A DNA stretch of 36,308 bases. Origin: Alphaproteobacteria bacterium (GTDB taxonomy: Bacteria > Pseudomonadota > Alphaproteobacteria > JAEULF01). The notes beneath the pieces are model-generated. The model made no database searches. It was not told where the DNA came from and saw nothing but the letters and a program-made list of their open reading frames with translations. Position numbers and translations under genes: made by a program. Location: positions 1 through 36,308 of the forward strand of contig JAEULF010000245.1 of NCBI GenBank assembly GCA_016793965.1, in the 5' to 3' direction. Within the stretch, counting starts at the first letter, position 1; the number at the start of each line of letters is the position of its first letter. This document shows, piece after piece, positions 8,228 to 16,010 of the stretch.

Positions 8228-10600
8228 TCAGAAGCCGCCCTGGACCGAGCCCAGGTACTTGAAGGTGACGCGCAGGAAGACAGAGGTCTCCGGGCGGATC
8301 TCGCGATCCTCGAAATAGTGGCGATTCAAGCGGGTATCGATACGGATGCACTCGTCTTGATAGGTCAGGCCGGCGATGTAGTTGAGGTCCTGCTCGTTCG
8401 TGATGTCGCGCGCATAGCCAAGCGAACCGCTCCAGTTCTTGGTGAACTTGCTGGAGAGGGTGGCGACAACCTCCTCCCGGTCCTTCGTCAGGGGATTGCG
8501 CTCGGTATCCTTGACGAAGACGTACGAGGTCTGCAGGCGCAGGCGCGGGCCGCCGAAGCTTCCGACCAACTCGTCGCGCGCGATGCGGTAGCGGTCGCTG
8601 TCGATCCTGAACCGATAGCTGCCGGTCAGCCAGGACACAGGCGCCAGGTCGAGGCGCCCGACGAAGTCCGATGCGTTCTGGTCCAGGCCGGATCCCTTCT
8701 CGAACGTGGAATCGGAGCGCAGGCGATAGGTCTGGCCGACGAAGCCCTTTGCATGGCCGAGGTCGCCGTAGTAGCCGGCGTTGATGCCGTAGCCGGCGCG
8801 GATCCCGCCTTCCATACGGTCGATGCCGGCGAAGCGGTTGCGCCTGAAGATGTTGGTGTCGGAGAGCTCGAAATCGGAGCTGTCCTCGTTCTGGATGATG
8901 TTCCCGCTCCCGACGTTCGGCGCGATCGCGACGTGCGCGACGGGCTCGATGAACTGCTGCGACGTGCCCGAGGAGCGTGCGAACGGGTAGCGCCAGTCCA
9001 GAGTCAGCTGCGGCAGGACCCGGCTCTCCCACCCGTCCACGGTGTTCTTGGGGAAAGCGCTAGTGGGCTGCGGCGCGTCGCTCACGTAGTAGAGGTCGCC
9101 GCGCAGGCTCGCCGTCGCGGTCAGGATCTGGCCGTTGCCGATCATCCACGGCTTCGCGTAGGCGGCCTCGCTCGACAGGCGGTACATGCTCGATCCCTGC
9201 TCGCGGACGAGCGACAGCGCGCCCGCGTTGAGGGTCGCCCGGCCGCCGAAGCGGTCGGGGTTGCTCATGTAGTCGTACGTCACCTGCGGCAAGATCGTGG
9301 GCGTGTCGCGCCGCCGGTCGCCCGCGCGAAGCCCTTGGAAGGCAAGCGCCCGGGCCTGGAAGTGGCTGTTCTCGTCGAACCGCTCCGTGCGCAGTTCGCT
9401 GGTCAGCACCGTCTCGCGGCCGAGGCGGAAGCGGCGCAGATAGGTCGGGTCGCTTGCCCGCTGCACATCCACCGAGGTGCGCCAGTTCTCGTCGACGTGG
9501 AATGTCGCCTTGGCGTTCACGTGCCCGCGAAACGCGCGCTCCTCCACCGTCCCGTCGCCGTTCTTGCGGTCGGCGACGCCGGCGCTGGCGGCGATCCGTG
9601 CCTCGCCGAAGCCGAAGCGCTTGCGGACCTCGCCGTTGGCGATGAGGCCGACATTCGTCAGGATGATGGGCGCGATCGTCGCGTCCAGGTCGTTGCCGAG
9701 ATCGAGGTAGTACGGTACGGAGAAGTAGACCCCAGAGTTGTCGCCGCTGCCGAATGTCGGCGCGAGGAAGCCCGACCGTCGCTCCACCGTCGGGTCGGGA
9801 TGGGTGAAGTACGGCATGTAGAAGACCGGGATGCCGAACACCTCGAGGAACGCGTTGTAGTACTTGATGTCGCGCGATTCCTGGTCATGCACGACGCGCT
9901 GCGCCTTCATCTGCCAGACGGGCGCGCGCTCCGGGTCTTCCTTGCACTCGTCGCACGGCGAGAAGATCGCCTTGCGCATGGTCGTCCGGTTGCCGCTCGA
10001 CCTCTCCGCCTCGGCGGCGGCGAAGCGGCTGTTGTCGAGGAGGCGCACCCCCATGTTGCGGATGACGCCATCCTTGAACTCGTCGCCGAGCTCGACGTAG
10101 TCGGCGAACATGACCTCGCCCGTCGGCTCATGCAGCACGACGTTGCCGGACGCCGTGACGCGGCTGGTATTGCGCTCGTAGGTCACGCGGTCGGCGATGA
10201 GGAGCCGTTCGCCCTGGGCGATCTCCACCTTGCCGGTGGCGATGACGAGGCCGAGCGCGTCGTCGTAGTTGACCTCGCTGGCTGAGAAAAGGACGGGCTG
10301 CCGCGAGTCGTCCGCATTGGGGCGCCGCGCGCCGATCGGCGGCTTGTTCCACGATTCGATCGAGCCGCTGCTCGCGTCCGGCTGCTGCCTCGCCGGGCGA
10401 GCGCGCGAGGGCTCGACGGTGACCGGCAAGGTCTGCGGCAGGGCTTGCGGGAGGCGCTCGGCTGCGCCGGGCTGCGGCGCGGCGCTCTGGGCCTGGACCG
10501 GCGCGAGCCCGACCGCCGGCCAGGCGAGAGCCAGGCCGATCGCTGTCAGGGCGCGACGGGTCGGGAGTGCTACGCGCTGCCTTGCGGCCGGCACGCGCAT
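8228..10600 (-). CDS. lptD: LPS-assembly protein LptD
   Basis: Outer-membrane beta-barrel that with LptE inserts lipopolysaccharide into the outer leaflet. The 790-residue precursor has a signal peptide (LTAIGLALAWPAVGLAPVQA, cleavage near residue 37), a proline-rich linker, an OstA/beta-jellyroll domain around 100-200 (VIATGKVEIAQGERLLIADRV and a repeat-like strand series), and a long Asp/Tyr/Arg-rich barrel. It ends in phenylalanine, as expected for a BAM substrate. Only three cysteines are visible: the SPCDECKEDP pair at the plug-barrel boundary and one near the C-terminus (YQDECIRID). E. coli LptD has four, so the disulfide pattern must differ. The ATG at 10600 shares one base with the lptG stop (TGATG). 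An upstream extension to 10666 would run into lptG and lacks a signal peptide at its start. Confidence 0.96.
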   Translation of the reverse strand: MRVPAARQRVALPTRRALTAIGLALAWPAVGLAPVQAQSAAPQPGAAERLPQALPQTLPVTVEPSRARPARQQPDASSGSIESWNKPPIGARRPNADDSRQPVLFSASEVNYDDALGLVIATGKVEIAQGERLLIADRVTYERNTSRVTASGNVVLHEPTGEVMFADYVELGDEFKDGVIRNMGVRLLDNSRFAAAEAERSSGNRTTMRKAIFSPCDECKEDPERAPVWQMKAQRVVHDQESRDIKYYNAFLEVFGIPVFYMPYFTHPDPTVERRSGFLAPTFGSGDNSGVYFSVPYYLDLGNDLDATIAPIILTNVGLIANGEVRKRFGFGEARIAASAGVADRKNGDGTVEERAFRGHVNAKATFHVDENWRTSVDVQRASDPTYLRRFRLGRETVLTSELRTERFDENSHFQARALAFQGLRAGDRRRDTPTILPQVTYDYMSNPDRFGGRATLNAGALSLVREQGSSMYRLSSEAAYAKPWMIGNGQILTATASLRGDLYYVSDAPQPTSAFPKNTVDGWESRVLPQLTLDWRYPFARSSGTSQQFIEPVAHVAIAPNVGSGNIIQNEDSSDFELSDTNIFRRNRFAGIDRMEGGIRAGYGINAGYYGDLGHAKGFVGQTYRLRSDSTFEKGSGLDQNASDFVGRLDLAPVSWLTGSYRFRIDSDRYRIARDELVGSFGGPRLRLQTSYVFVKDTERNPLTKDREEVVATLSSKFTKNWSGSLGYARDITNEQDLNYIAGLTYQDECIRIDTRLNRHYFEDREIRPETSVFLRVTFKYLGSVQGGF

Positions 10601-11688
10601 CAGCCGTCCTCCAGGTGGAACACCAGCGCCATGCCCAGCATCGCGGTGACCGATGCGGGGGTCCACGCCGCCATCACCACCGGGATGCTGTTCGAGAGGC
10701 CCAGCGCGAACACCAAGTCAGACACGAAATAGATAAGGAATCCTGACAGGACGCCGGCCGCGATCAGGGCCATGGCGCCGCCCCGCCGCTGCAGCCGCAG
10801 GGAGAACACGGCGGCAAGCAGGACCATCGCCGCCAGGAGCAGCGGGGTTGCGAGCAGGCGGTGGAAGTGCAGCCAATGACGGTGGCCCTGGAAGCCGGAC
10901 AGCTCGAGCAGGCGGACGAAGGACGGGAGCTGCCAGAAGGACATGGATTCGGGCGAAGCGAAGCTGTCCTGGATCTTCTCGACCGTCAGGTTGGTCTTGA
11001 GGGCGAGCTCGGAGGCGTACTGCGCCGGCGCCCCCGGGCTCGACCTCCAGACCTCGACCAGCGCCCAGTGCCCGGACCTGAGCTCTGCGGACTTGGCGTC
11101 GAGCCGGTCCTTGAACCGGTCGTCGCGGTCGAAGCGGAAAACGATGACGTCGTTGAGGATCATGCCGCCCGGCGCCACGGAATCGGCGCGGATCACCGAC
11201 TGGCCCTCGCTCTCGACCTGGCGCAGCCAAAGGCCCTCGGACGAGACGGCGAGCAGGCTGGACCGTCCCTTCAGGACGCGGTTCTCGATCCGCTCGAACT
11301 GGGCGAGGAGGCTCGCCGCCAGGGGGTTCACCATGGTCACGGAGACGGCGCCGATGAGGGCGGCGCTGAAGATCGCCGGGAAGAGGAACTGCCAGGCGGA
11401 GACGCCTGCTGCCCGCGCGACCACCAGTTCCTGCGTTCGCGTGAGCTTCCAGAAGGTCGCCATGGCTCCGAAGAGCACCGCGAAGACCACGAGCTTGAGC
11501 GACATGAACGGCGCCTTCAGCAGCATCATCTGCAGGACGACCGTGATCGATGCGTCGGGCTTCCCCGACGCGCGCCGCAGGAGCTCGACCATCTCGAACA
11601 GCATCGAGATGCTCGTCAGCGCGCCGAAGCACGTGGCGAACCAGACGAGGAACTGGCGCGCGATATAGAGCGACAGGGTCAATGACAT
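10600..11688 (-). CDS. lptG: LPS export ABC transporter permease LptG
   Basis: YjgP/YjgQ-family inner-membrane permease of the LptB2FG exporter that extracts LPS from the inner membrane. The 362-residue protein has an N-terminal cytoplasmic start (MSLTLSLYIARQF), three early membrane segments, a periplasmic jellyroll domain of about 150 residues (SSEGLWLRQVE, FRFDRDDRF) and three C-terminal membrane segments ending in FHLEDG, typical of LptG. Adjacency to lptD supports LptG over LptF. In most alphaproteobacteria lptF lies immediately upstream; here yajQ does (13 bp away), and no LptF homologue is visible in the window. The ATG has a poor ribosome-binding site. Confidence 0.92.
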   Translation of the reverse strand: MSLTLSLYIARQFLVWFATCFGALTSISMLFEMVELLRRASGKPDASITVVLQMMLLKAPFMSLKLVVFAVLFGAMATFWKLTRTQELVVARAAGVSAWQFLFPAIFSAALIGAVSVTMVNPLAASLLAQFERIENRVLKGRSSLLAVSSEGLWLRQVESEGQSVIRADSVAPGGMILNDVIVFRFDRDDRFKDRLDAKSAELRSGHWALVEVWRSSPGAPAQYASELALKTNLTVEKIQDSFASPESMSFWQLPSFVRLLELSGFQGHRHWLHFHRLLATPLLLAAMVLLAAVFSLRLQRRGGAMALIAAGVLSGFLIYFVSDLVFALGLSNSIPVVMAAWTPASVTAMLGMALVFHLEDG

Positions 11689-11701
11689 CGGGCGCCGCGC
11701 C

Positions 11702-12187
11702 TCAGTCGCGGAAGTTCAGGTACTGCAGGGGCTGCTCGATCTTCATCGCGCGCACCAGCTTGATGCAGTCCTGGAGGTCGTCGCGGTTCTTGCCGGAGAT
11801 CCTCAGCTCATCGCCCTGGACGGCGGCCTGCACCTTGAGCTTCGAATCCTTGATCGCCTTGACGATGGTCTTCGCGATCTCGCGATCGATGCCCTGCTTT
11901 ATGCGGATGACCTGTCGCACGCTGTTGCCGGCCGCCTTCTCGGGCTTCTGCATGTCGAGCGCCGCCGGGTCGAGCTTGCGGCGGGTGATGTGCACGCGAA
12001 GCAGCTCCTGCATCTGCTTCAGCTTGAGCTCGTCGTCGGCCGCGACGGTCAGCTCGTTCTCGTTGCGCTCGATGGAGCAGCGCGACCCCTTGAAGTCGAA
12101 GCGCTGCGCCACCTCGCGCGCCAGTCCGGCGAGGGCATTGTCGATCTCGTGGACGTCCGTCTTCGAGACGATGTCGAAGCTAGGCAT
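11702..12187 (-). CDS. yajQ: YajQ family nucleotide-binding protein
   Basis: A 161-residue cytoplasmic protein of the YajQ/UPF0234 family. It begins with the characteristic MPSFDIVSKTDVHEIDNAL and ends with an LQYLNFRD-type tail after the conserved DELRISGKNRDDLQ segment. Family members form two ferredoxin-like folds and have been reported to bind nucleotides, including cyclic-di-GMP in Xanthomonas. Whether this copy does so is unknown. GGGGA upstream of the ATG at 12187 serves as ribosome-binding site. It is the first gene of the minus-strand chain leading into lptG. The 190-bp gap to regA upstream probably contains its promoter, but I see no convincing -35/-10 pair there. Confidence 0.93.
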   Translation of the reverse strand: MPSFDIVSKTDVHEIDNALAGLAREVAQRFDFKGSRCSIERNENELTVAADDELKLKQMQELLRVHITRRKLDPAALDMQKPEKAAGNSVRQVIRIKQGIDREIAKTIVKAIKDSKLKVQAAVQGDELRISGKNRDDLQDCIKLVRAMKIEQPLQYLNFRD

Positions 12188-12377
12188 CTGCGGTCCCCAC
12201 GGCGCTCCGGCGCGGGCGCACTTTGGCGAAATCGATGGCCGGCTTCCAGGCTTGGCCGCGTCGCAAGGTCGAGGGCGGCCCCGGCCGGCGGCCAGTCATG
12301 GTCCCGCGCAGCGCATTACACCGCAGCATGGTTAACTGAACGCTTTCGCGAAGGGCCCCGTGCGCGATCGCTGTCGG

Positions 12378-12992
12378 TCAGTCGCGCGGCGCATGCTTGG
12401 CCAAGATCCGCTGCAGCGTGCGGCGATGCATCCGCAATCGGCGGGCGGTCTCGGAGACGTTCCTGTCGCATTGCTCATAGATGCGCTGGATATGCTCCCA
12501 GCGCACCCGGTCGGCCGACATGGGGTCCTGCGGCGGCGACGGCGGCGAGCCCGCGGACGCCAATAGGGCCGCCTCGATCTGGTCGGCATCGGCGGGTTTC
12601 GGCAGGTAGTCCACGGCGCCGGCCTTAACAGCGGCCACGGCAGTCGCGATGTTGCCATAGCCGGTCAGGATGATGATCCGCGTCTCCTGCCTGGCCGCGC
12701 GCAGGATCGGCACAAGGTCGATGCCGCTGCCGTCGCCCAGCCGCATGTCGATTACGGCGAAATCTGGGCAGAGCCCGGGGGCTACGCGGCGAGCCTCTGC
12801 CAAGGACTCGGCCGCGGTCACCGCGTAGCCGCGACGTTGCATGGCGCGCTCGAGGGACAGCCTGAAGGGCGCATCGTCATCGACGATGAGCATCCGCGGC
12901 TGGCCACGGGCCAGTACTGACCCGTCGAGACGGTCGCTCGACGGCATCGCAGGGGCAGGGCTGACGGCCGCTGGGTCGCTCACGCCGGTCAC
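12378..12992 (-). CDS. regA: redox response regulator RegA/PrrA/ActR
   Basis: DNA-binding response regulator of the global redox system that controls respiration, carbon and nitrogen fixation and photosynthesis genes in alphaproteobacteria. The 204-residue protein has an N-terminal extension of about 30 residues. The receiver domain follows, with acidic DDD (38-40), phosphoacceptor Asp82 (VIDMRLGDGSG) and Lys132 (LPKP), then a proline linker. The C-terminal Fis-type helix-turn-helix (RVRWEHIQRIYEQCDRNVSE and on to RRTLQRILAK) is nearly invariant in RegA/PrrA orthologues. The start is a GTG whose GTGA overlaps the regB stop by 4 bases, so translation is coupled. No SenC/PrrC gene is present in the window. 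Confidence 0.95.
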   Translation of the reverse strand: MTGVSDPAAVSPAPAMPSSDRLDGSVLARGQPRMLIVDDDAPFRLSLERAMQRRGYAVTAAESLAEARRVAPGLCPDFAVIDMRLGDGSGIDLVPILRAARQETRIIILTGYGNIATAVAAVKAGAVDYLPKPADADQIEAALLASAGSPPSPPQDPMSADRVRWEHIQRIYEQCDRNVSETARRLRMHRRTLQRILAKHAPRD

Positions 12993-14365
12993 TCCGGTTG
13001 CGCATTCACGGTGAAATGGCTCTTTGGCCAGCGAATCTCAACCTTAGCGCCCGCGCATTGCTCGGGCTGCGCTGCCTCGCGGCCCGTCCAACGCACGGCC
13101 TCCGCTCCGCTCGGAGCGACGTTCGCGAACCGGAGATGGGCCCCGGCCCTGCGCAGCAGCGTATCGGCGATGAAGATCCCGAGGCCTAGATGCCCGTCGG
13201 GGCTGGAGCGGACAGAGACATAGGGCTCGCCGAGCCTGTCGAGAACCTGGGAGGGGAATCCCGGGCCATCATCCTGGATGACGACCTCGACCGCGTCGGC
13301 GGACCAGCGCACGGTCACGTCGACGCGCGAGCGCGCGAACTGCGCGGCGTTCTGGATCAGCAGGCCGAGGGCGCGCCGGATCTCCGGCGCCTGGCGCAGC
13401 ACGACAGGCTCGCTGCCGGCGTCGTCGCCCACGGCGCTGCGCTCGCATGAGACGGCGACCGTGCCTGCGGCTTGCGCTCCGGCAGCCGCTTCCGCGATGG
13501 TCCCTAGCGTCGGCCGGACGAAGCTGTCCTCGGTTCCCGGCTCCGGCTCGCGCGCGAGGCGGGCGAGAATCTCTCGGCACCTCTCGGTCTGGGACCTCAG
13601 GAGGGCGACGTCCTCTGCAAGCAGCCCGGACGATTCGAGCGCCCGGCCGATCTCCCGCGCCGTCACCGCGATCGTGGCGAGGGGCGTGCCCAGGTCATGC
13701 GCGACCGCTGCGGCGAGCGCGCCGAGCGACGCCAAGCGCTGCTCGCGCGCCAGCGTCGCCTCGGTCGCCGCGAGGGCCGCGTGCAGCCTGCGCGCGTCCT
13801 GCGCGACGTACCAGGTGTAGGTGGCGATGAAGCCGACGGCGACGGTCAGGGCGACCCAGGACCCGACCGTGTAGAGGACCGACGCGCTCCCGGCCTCCAG
13901 CCGCACCGGCGACGGCATGTGCTCGACGGTGAGGAGACCGACGATCCCGATCGCAAAGGCGCTCAACACGGCTGTGCTGCTGCGGGAGAGCACGCTGGCG
14001 GACACAGTGACAGGGCCGAGGATCAGAACGACGAACGGGTTCTCGACACCGCCCGTCAGGAACAACAACGCCGCGAGCTGCGCCAAGTCGAAAGCGAGCA
14101 TGACGGCTGCAGTACGCTCGCCGACCATCGGCCGGCCGCGGCCGCGGACCTGCAAGGTGGCGTTCGCCACGGCCGAGAGGGCGACGATGGCGAGGCAGGC
14201 GCCGAACGGCAGCTTCATCCCGAGCGCGAGGTGCACGATCAGGAGGCTCACCGTCTGGCCGCAGATCGAGATCCAGCGGATCGCGACCAGCGTCGAGAGC
14301 CTGACGAGCCCGGCCGGCCGGCCGTCTCGGCTGGTGTCGTCGATGCTGCTCCCGTCGCCTGCCAT
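12989..14365 (-). CDS. regB: redox sensor histidine kinase RegB/PrrB/ActS
   Basis: Membrane sensor kinase that phosphorylates RegA when the quinone pool is reduced. The 458-residue protein has about six transmembrane segments (25-190). The quinone-linked motif GGVENPF is at 105-111, the H-box AVAHDLGTPLATI has His223, and Cys263 lies in SQTERCREILARL. Cys263 matches the redox-active cysteine of Rhodobacter RegB. A HATPase domain follows (LLIQNAAQFA, DDGPGFP, GHLGLGIFIA). AHDLGTPL replaces the usual AHELGTPL, a conservative change. An insertion-like stretch near the end (TGREAAQPEQCAGA) adds a second cysteine. AGGAGG lies upstream of the ATG. The gene diverges from the DNA glycosylase at 14444 across 78 bp. 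Confidence 0.95.
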   Translation of the reverse strand: MAGDGSSIDDTSRDGRPAGLVRLSTLVAIRWISICGQTVSLLIVHLALGMKLPFGACLAIVALSAVANATLQVRGRGRPMVGERTAAVMLAFDLAQLAALLFLTGGVENPFVVLILGPVTVSASVLSRSSTAVLSAFAIGIVGLLTVEHMPSPVRLEAGSASVLYTVGSWVALTVAVGFIATYTWYVAQDARRLHAALAATEATLAREQRLASLGALAAAVAHDLGTPLATIAVTAREIGRALESSGLLAEDVALLRSQTERCREILARLAREPEPGTEDSFVRPTLGTIAEAAAGAQAAGTVAVSCERSAVGDDAGSEPVVLRQAPEIRRALGLLIQNAAQFARSRVDVTVRWSADAVEVVIQDDGPGFPSQVLDRLGEPYVSVRSSPDGHLGLGIFIADTLLRRAGAHLRFANVAPSGAEAVRWTGREAAQPEQCAGAKVEIRWPKSHFTVNAQPE

Positions 14366-14408
14366 CGCTCCCTCCTGGGCGGGCCTTTATGCCTTGGGAG
14401 AGCGGGCA

Positions 14409-14437
14409 TTGACAGGTGGGCCGACCGCAGGCTCGAT
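14409..14437 (+). promoter_or_regulatory. possible promoter of the AlkA-type glycosylase gene
   Basis: A perfect TTGACA (14409-14414) is followed after 17 bases by CTCGAT, a weak -10. A transcript from here would start at or next to the ATG at 14444, which has no Shine-Dalgarno sequence, so a leaderless mRNA is possible. Only the -35 is strong. Confidence 0.27.
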
Positions 14438-14443
14438 CCGCGG

Positions 14444-15058
14444 ATGTCCCAGCGCGCCTATCGGCTTGCCATGAAGAAGCTCGCGGCGCGCGACAAGCGC
14501 ATCGCGGCCGCCCTGGCGCTCTGCGGCGCGCCGCCCGAGCGGCGCACCGAGGCCGGCTTCGCGGGCCTGCTGCGCTCGATCATCGCGCAGCAGGTCTCCT
14601 CGCATGCCGCGCGCGCGATCTGGTCGCGGCTGGCCGACTGCTGCGCTCCCTTGACGCCGGAATCGCTTCTTGCCCTCGACGAGGCCTCGATCCGCGCTGC
14701 TGGGCTGAGTCGCAGCAAGGTGCTCTATGCGCGCGGGTTGGCGGAGGCATGTGCCAGCGGCATGCTCGACTTCGCGGCGCTCGCCCGAATGCGCGATGAA
14801 GAAGCCATTGCGGCCCTGGTGCGGCTCAAGGGCATCGGGCGGTGGACGGCGGAGGTCTACCTGCTCCTGGCGCTCGACCGCCGGGACGTGTTCCCGGCGG
14901 ACGACTTGGCCCTGCAAGTGGCGGGCGGCCGCCTGCTCGGCTTGCGGTCGCGCCCGACGGGCAGCAAGCTGCGCGGGCTAGCCGAGGACTGGGCGCCATG
15001 GCGCGGCGTCATGGCGCGCTTCCTGTGGCACTACTATCGGCATCCCGGAGTCGCTTGA
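14444..15058 (+). CDS. DNA-3-methyladenine glycosylase II (AlkA/HhH-GPD type)
   Basis: Base-excision repair enzyme that removes alkylated purines. The 204-residue protein is a compact HhH-GPD glycosylase, without the N-terminal TBP-like domain of E. coli AlkA and so closer in size to the yeast MAG type. Landmarks: FAGLLRSIIAQQVSSHAA (39-56), the helix-hairpin-helix LVRLKGIGRWTAEVYL (125-140), and the catalytic aspartate, most likely Asp154 in FPADDLAL. There is no Fe-S cluster cysteine loop, which separates it from Nth/MutY. The ATG at 14444 gives the family N-terminus (AYRLAMKKLAARDKRI). No ribosome-binding site is seen. It is head-to-head with regB. Confidence 0.92.
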   Translation: MSQRAYRLAMKKLAARDKRIAAALALCGAPPERRTEAGFAGLLRSIIAQQVSSHAARAIWSRLADCCAPLTPESLLALDEASIRAAGLSRSKVLYARGLAEACASGMLDFAALARMRDEEAIAALVRLKGIGRWTAEVYLLLALDRRDVFPADDLALQVAGGRLLGLRSRPTGSKLRGLAEDWAPWRGVMARFLWHYYRHPGVA

Positions 15059-15149
15059 AACGCCGCAGGCGCGCTGTGGGGGCCATGCGTCATCGCCCAG
15101 CGGCCGATGCCGGCCGTCCGGCTCCTGCGCCATCGAAGAGGAGGCTGGC

Positions 15150-15824
15150 ATGGCCCGCTCTGCCGACGCTGACCGCCAGCTTTCAGGGCCTTCGATGCGG
15201 CCGGGCCACGGCGGACCGGCCTCGTCCCTGGTGGTGTTGCTGCACGGCGTCGGCGCGGACGGGTCGGACTTGATCGCATTGGCCCCGGTGCTCGGCGAGG
15301 TCCTGCCGGGGGCGCATTTCGCGTCGCCCCATGCGCCGTTCGCGTTCGACATGGCGCCGTTCGGCCGTCAGTGGTTCAGCCTGCGCGATCGCGGGGAGGC
15401 CGCGATGCTCGATGGCGTGCGGATCGCGGCGCCGCTGCTCGACGCATTCCTCGACTCGGAGCTGGCCAAGCTCGGCCTGGACGAATCCCGGGCGGCGCTC
15501 GTCGGCTTCTCCCAGGGCACGATGATGTCTCTGCACGTCGCACCGCGGCGCGCGCGACCTTGCGCCTGCGTGATCGGCTTCTCCGGGCACCTCGTCGGCG
15601 CGAGGCTCCTGGCCGAGGAGGCGCGCAGCAAGCCGCCGGTCCTGCTGGTCCACGGCGAGACCGATGATGTCGTTCCTGTGGCAGCCATGCGTCATGCCCA
15701 GCGGCACCTCCAGGAGGCTGGATTCGCCGTCGATGCGGTGACACGGCCGGACCTGCCTCATGCCATCGACGAAGAAGGCATCGTCATGGCGGCGCAGTTC
15801 CTCCGAGATCGCCTAGGGGATTGA
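15150..15824 (+). CDS. phospholipase/carboxylesterase family alpha/beta hydrolase
   Basis: A 224-residue serine hydrolase of the acyl-protein thioesterase/carboxylesterase family. Visible features: the oxyanion loop LHGVGADGSD (31-40), nucleophile Ser121 in GFSQG, acid Asp172 in HGETDDVVP, and His204 in LPHAID. There is no signal peptide, so it is cytoplasmic. GAGGAGG sits 6-7 bases before the ATG at 15150. It follows the DNA glycosylase by 91 bp on the same strand, with no functional link apparent. Substrates in this family range from lysophospholipids to short acyl esters and cannot be deduced here. Confidence 0.9.
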   Translation: MARSADADRQLSGPSMRPGHGGPASSLVVLLHGVGADGSDLIALAPVLGEVLPGAHFASPHAPFAFDMAPFGRQWFSLRDRGEAAMLDGVRIAAPLLDAFLDSELAKLGLDESRAALVGFSQGTMMSLHVAPRRARPCACVIGFSGHLVGARLLAEEARSKPPVLLVHGETDDVVPVAAMRHAQRHLQEAGFAVDAVTRPDLPHAIDEEGIVMAAQFLRDRLGD

Positions 15825-15848
15825 TCGGCGCGCGCTCGTCGCGAGCCG

Positions 15849-15863
15849 CAACATATTGTGTTG
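15849..15863. other. 15-bp inverted repeat CAACA-N5-TGTTG
   Basis: It lies in an AT-rich island 25 bases after the esterase stop and about 150 bases before the HNH gene. A related 13-base inverted repeat (GCAACA-T-TGTTGC) lies at 19374-19386 in the other long intergenic region. It could be an operator; two short matches are also possible by chance. Confidence 0.22.
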
Positions 15864-16010
15864 GCGCCCTTTCTGGGCTATCTCCCTGGCGACCATCGAG
15901 GCAGCGTCAAGACAGCTGCTCCCGATGCGACGCGGGCGGGATGCCCACGGCAAGTGCGATGTCGGTTGGCGCTTCCTCGCAGACCTGCGTCAGGTCGTGC
16001 GGAGGCATCA

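Noticed and set aside
8204-10285. A 693-codon open frame on the plus strand opposite lptD
   Set aside because: It is antisense to a complete, well-motifed LptD and its translation is low-complexity Val/Ala/Arg/Asp-rich. Long antisense frames are expected in GC-rich genes because of codon bias.
12188-12377. A sigma-70 promoter for yajQ around a TGTAAT sequence on the minus strand
   Set aside because: No -35 element better than 2 of 6 is found at 16-18 bases, so it was not listed as a feature.
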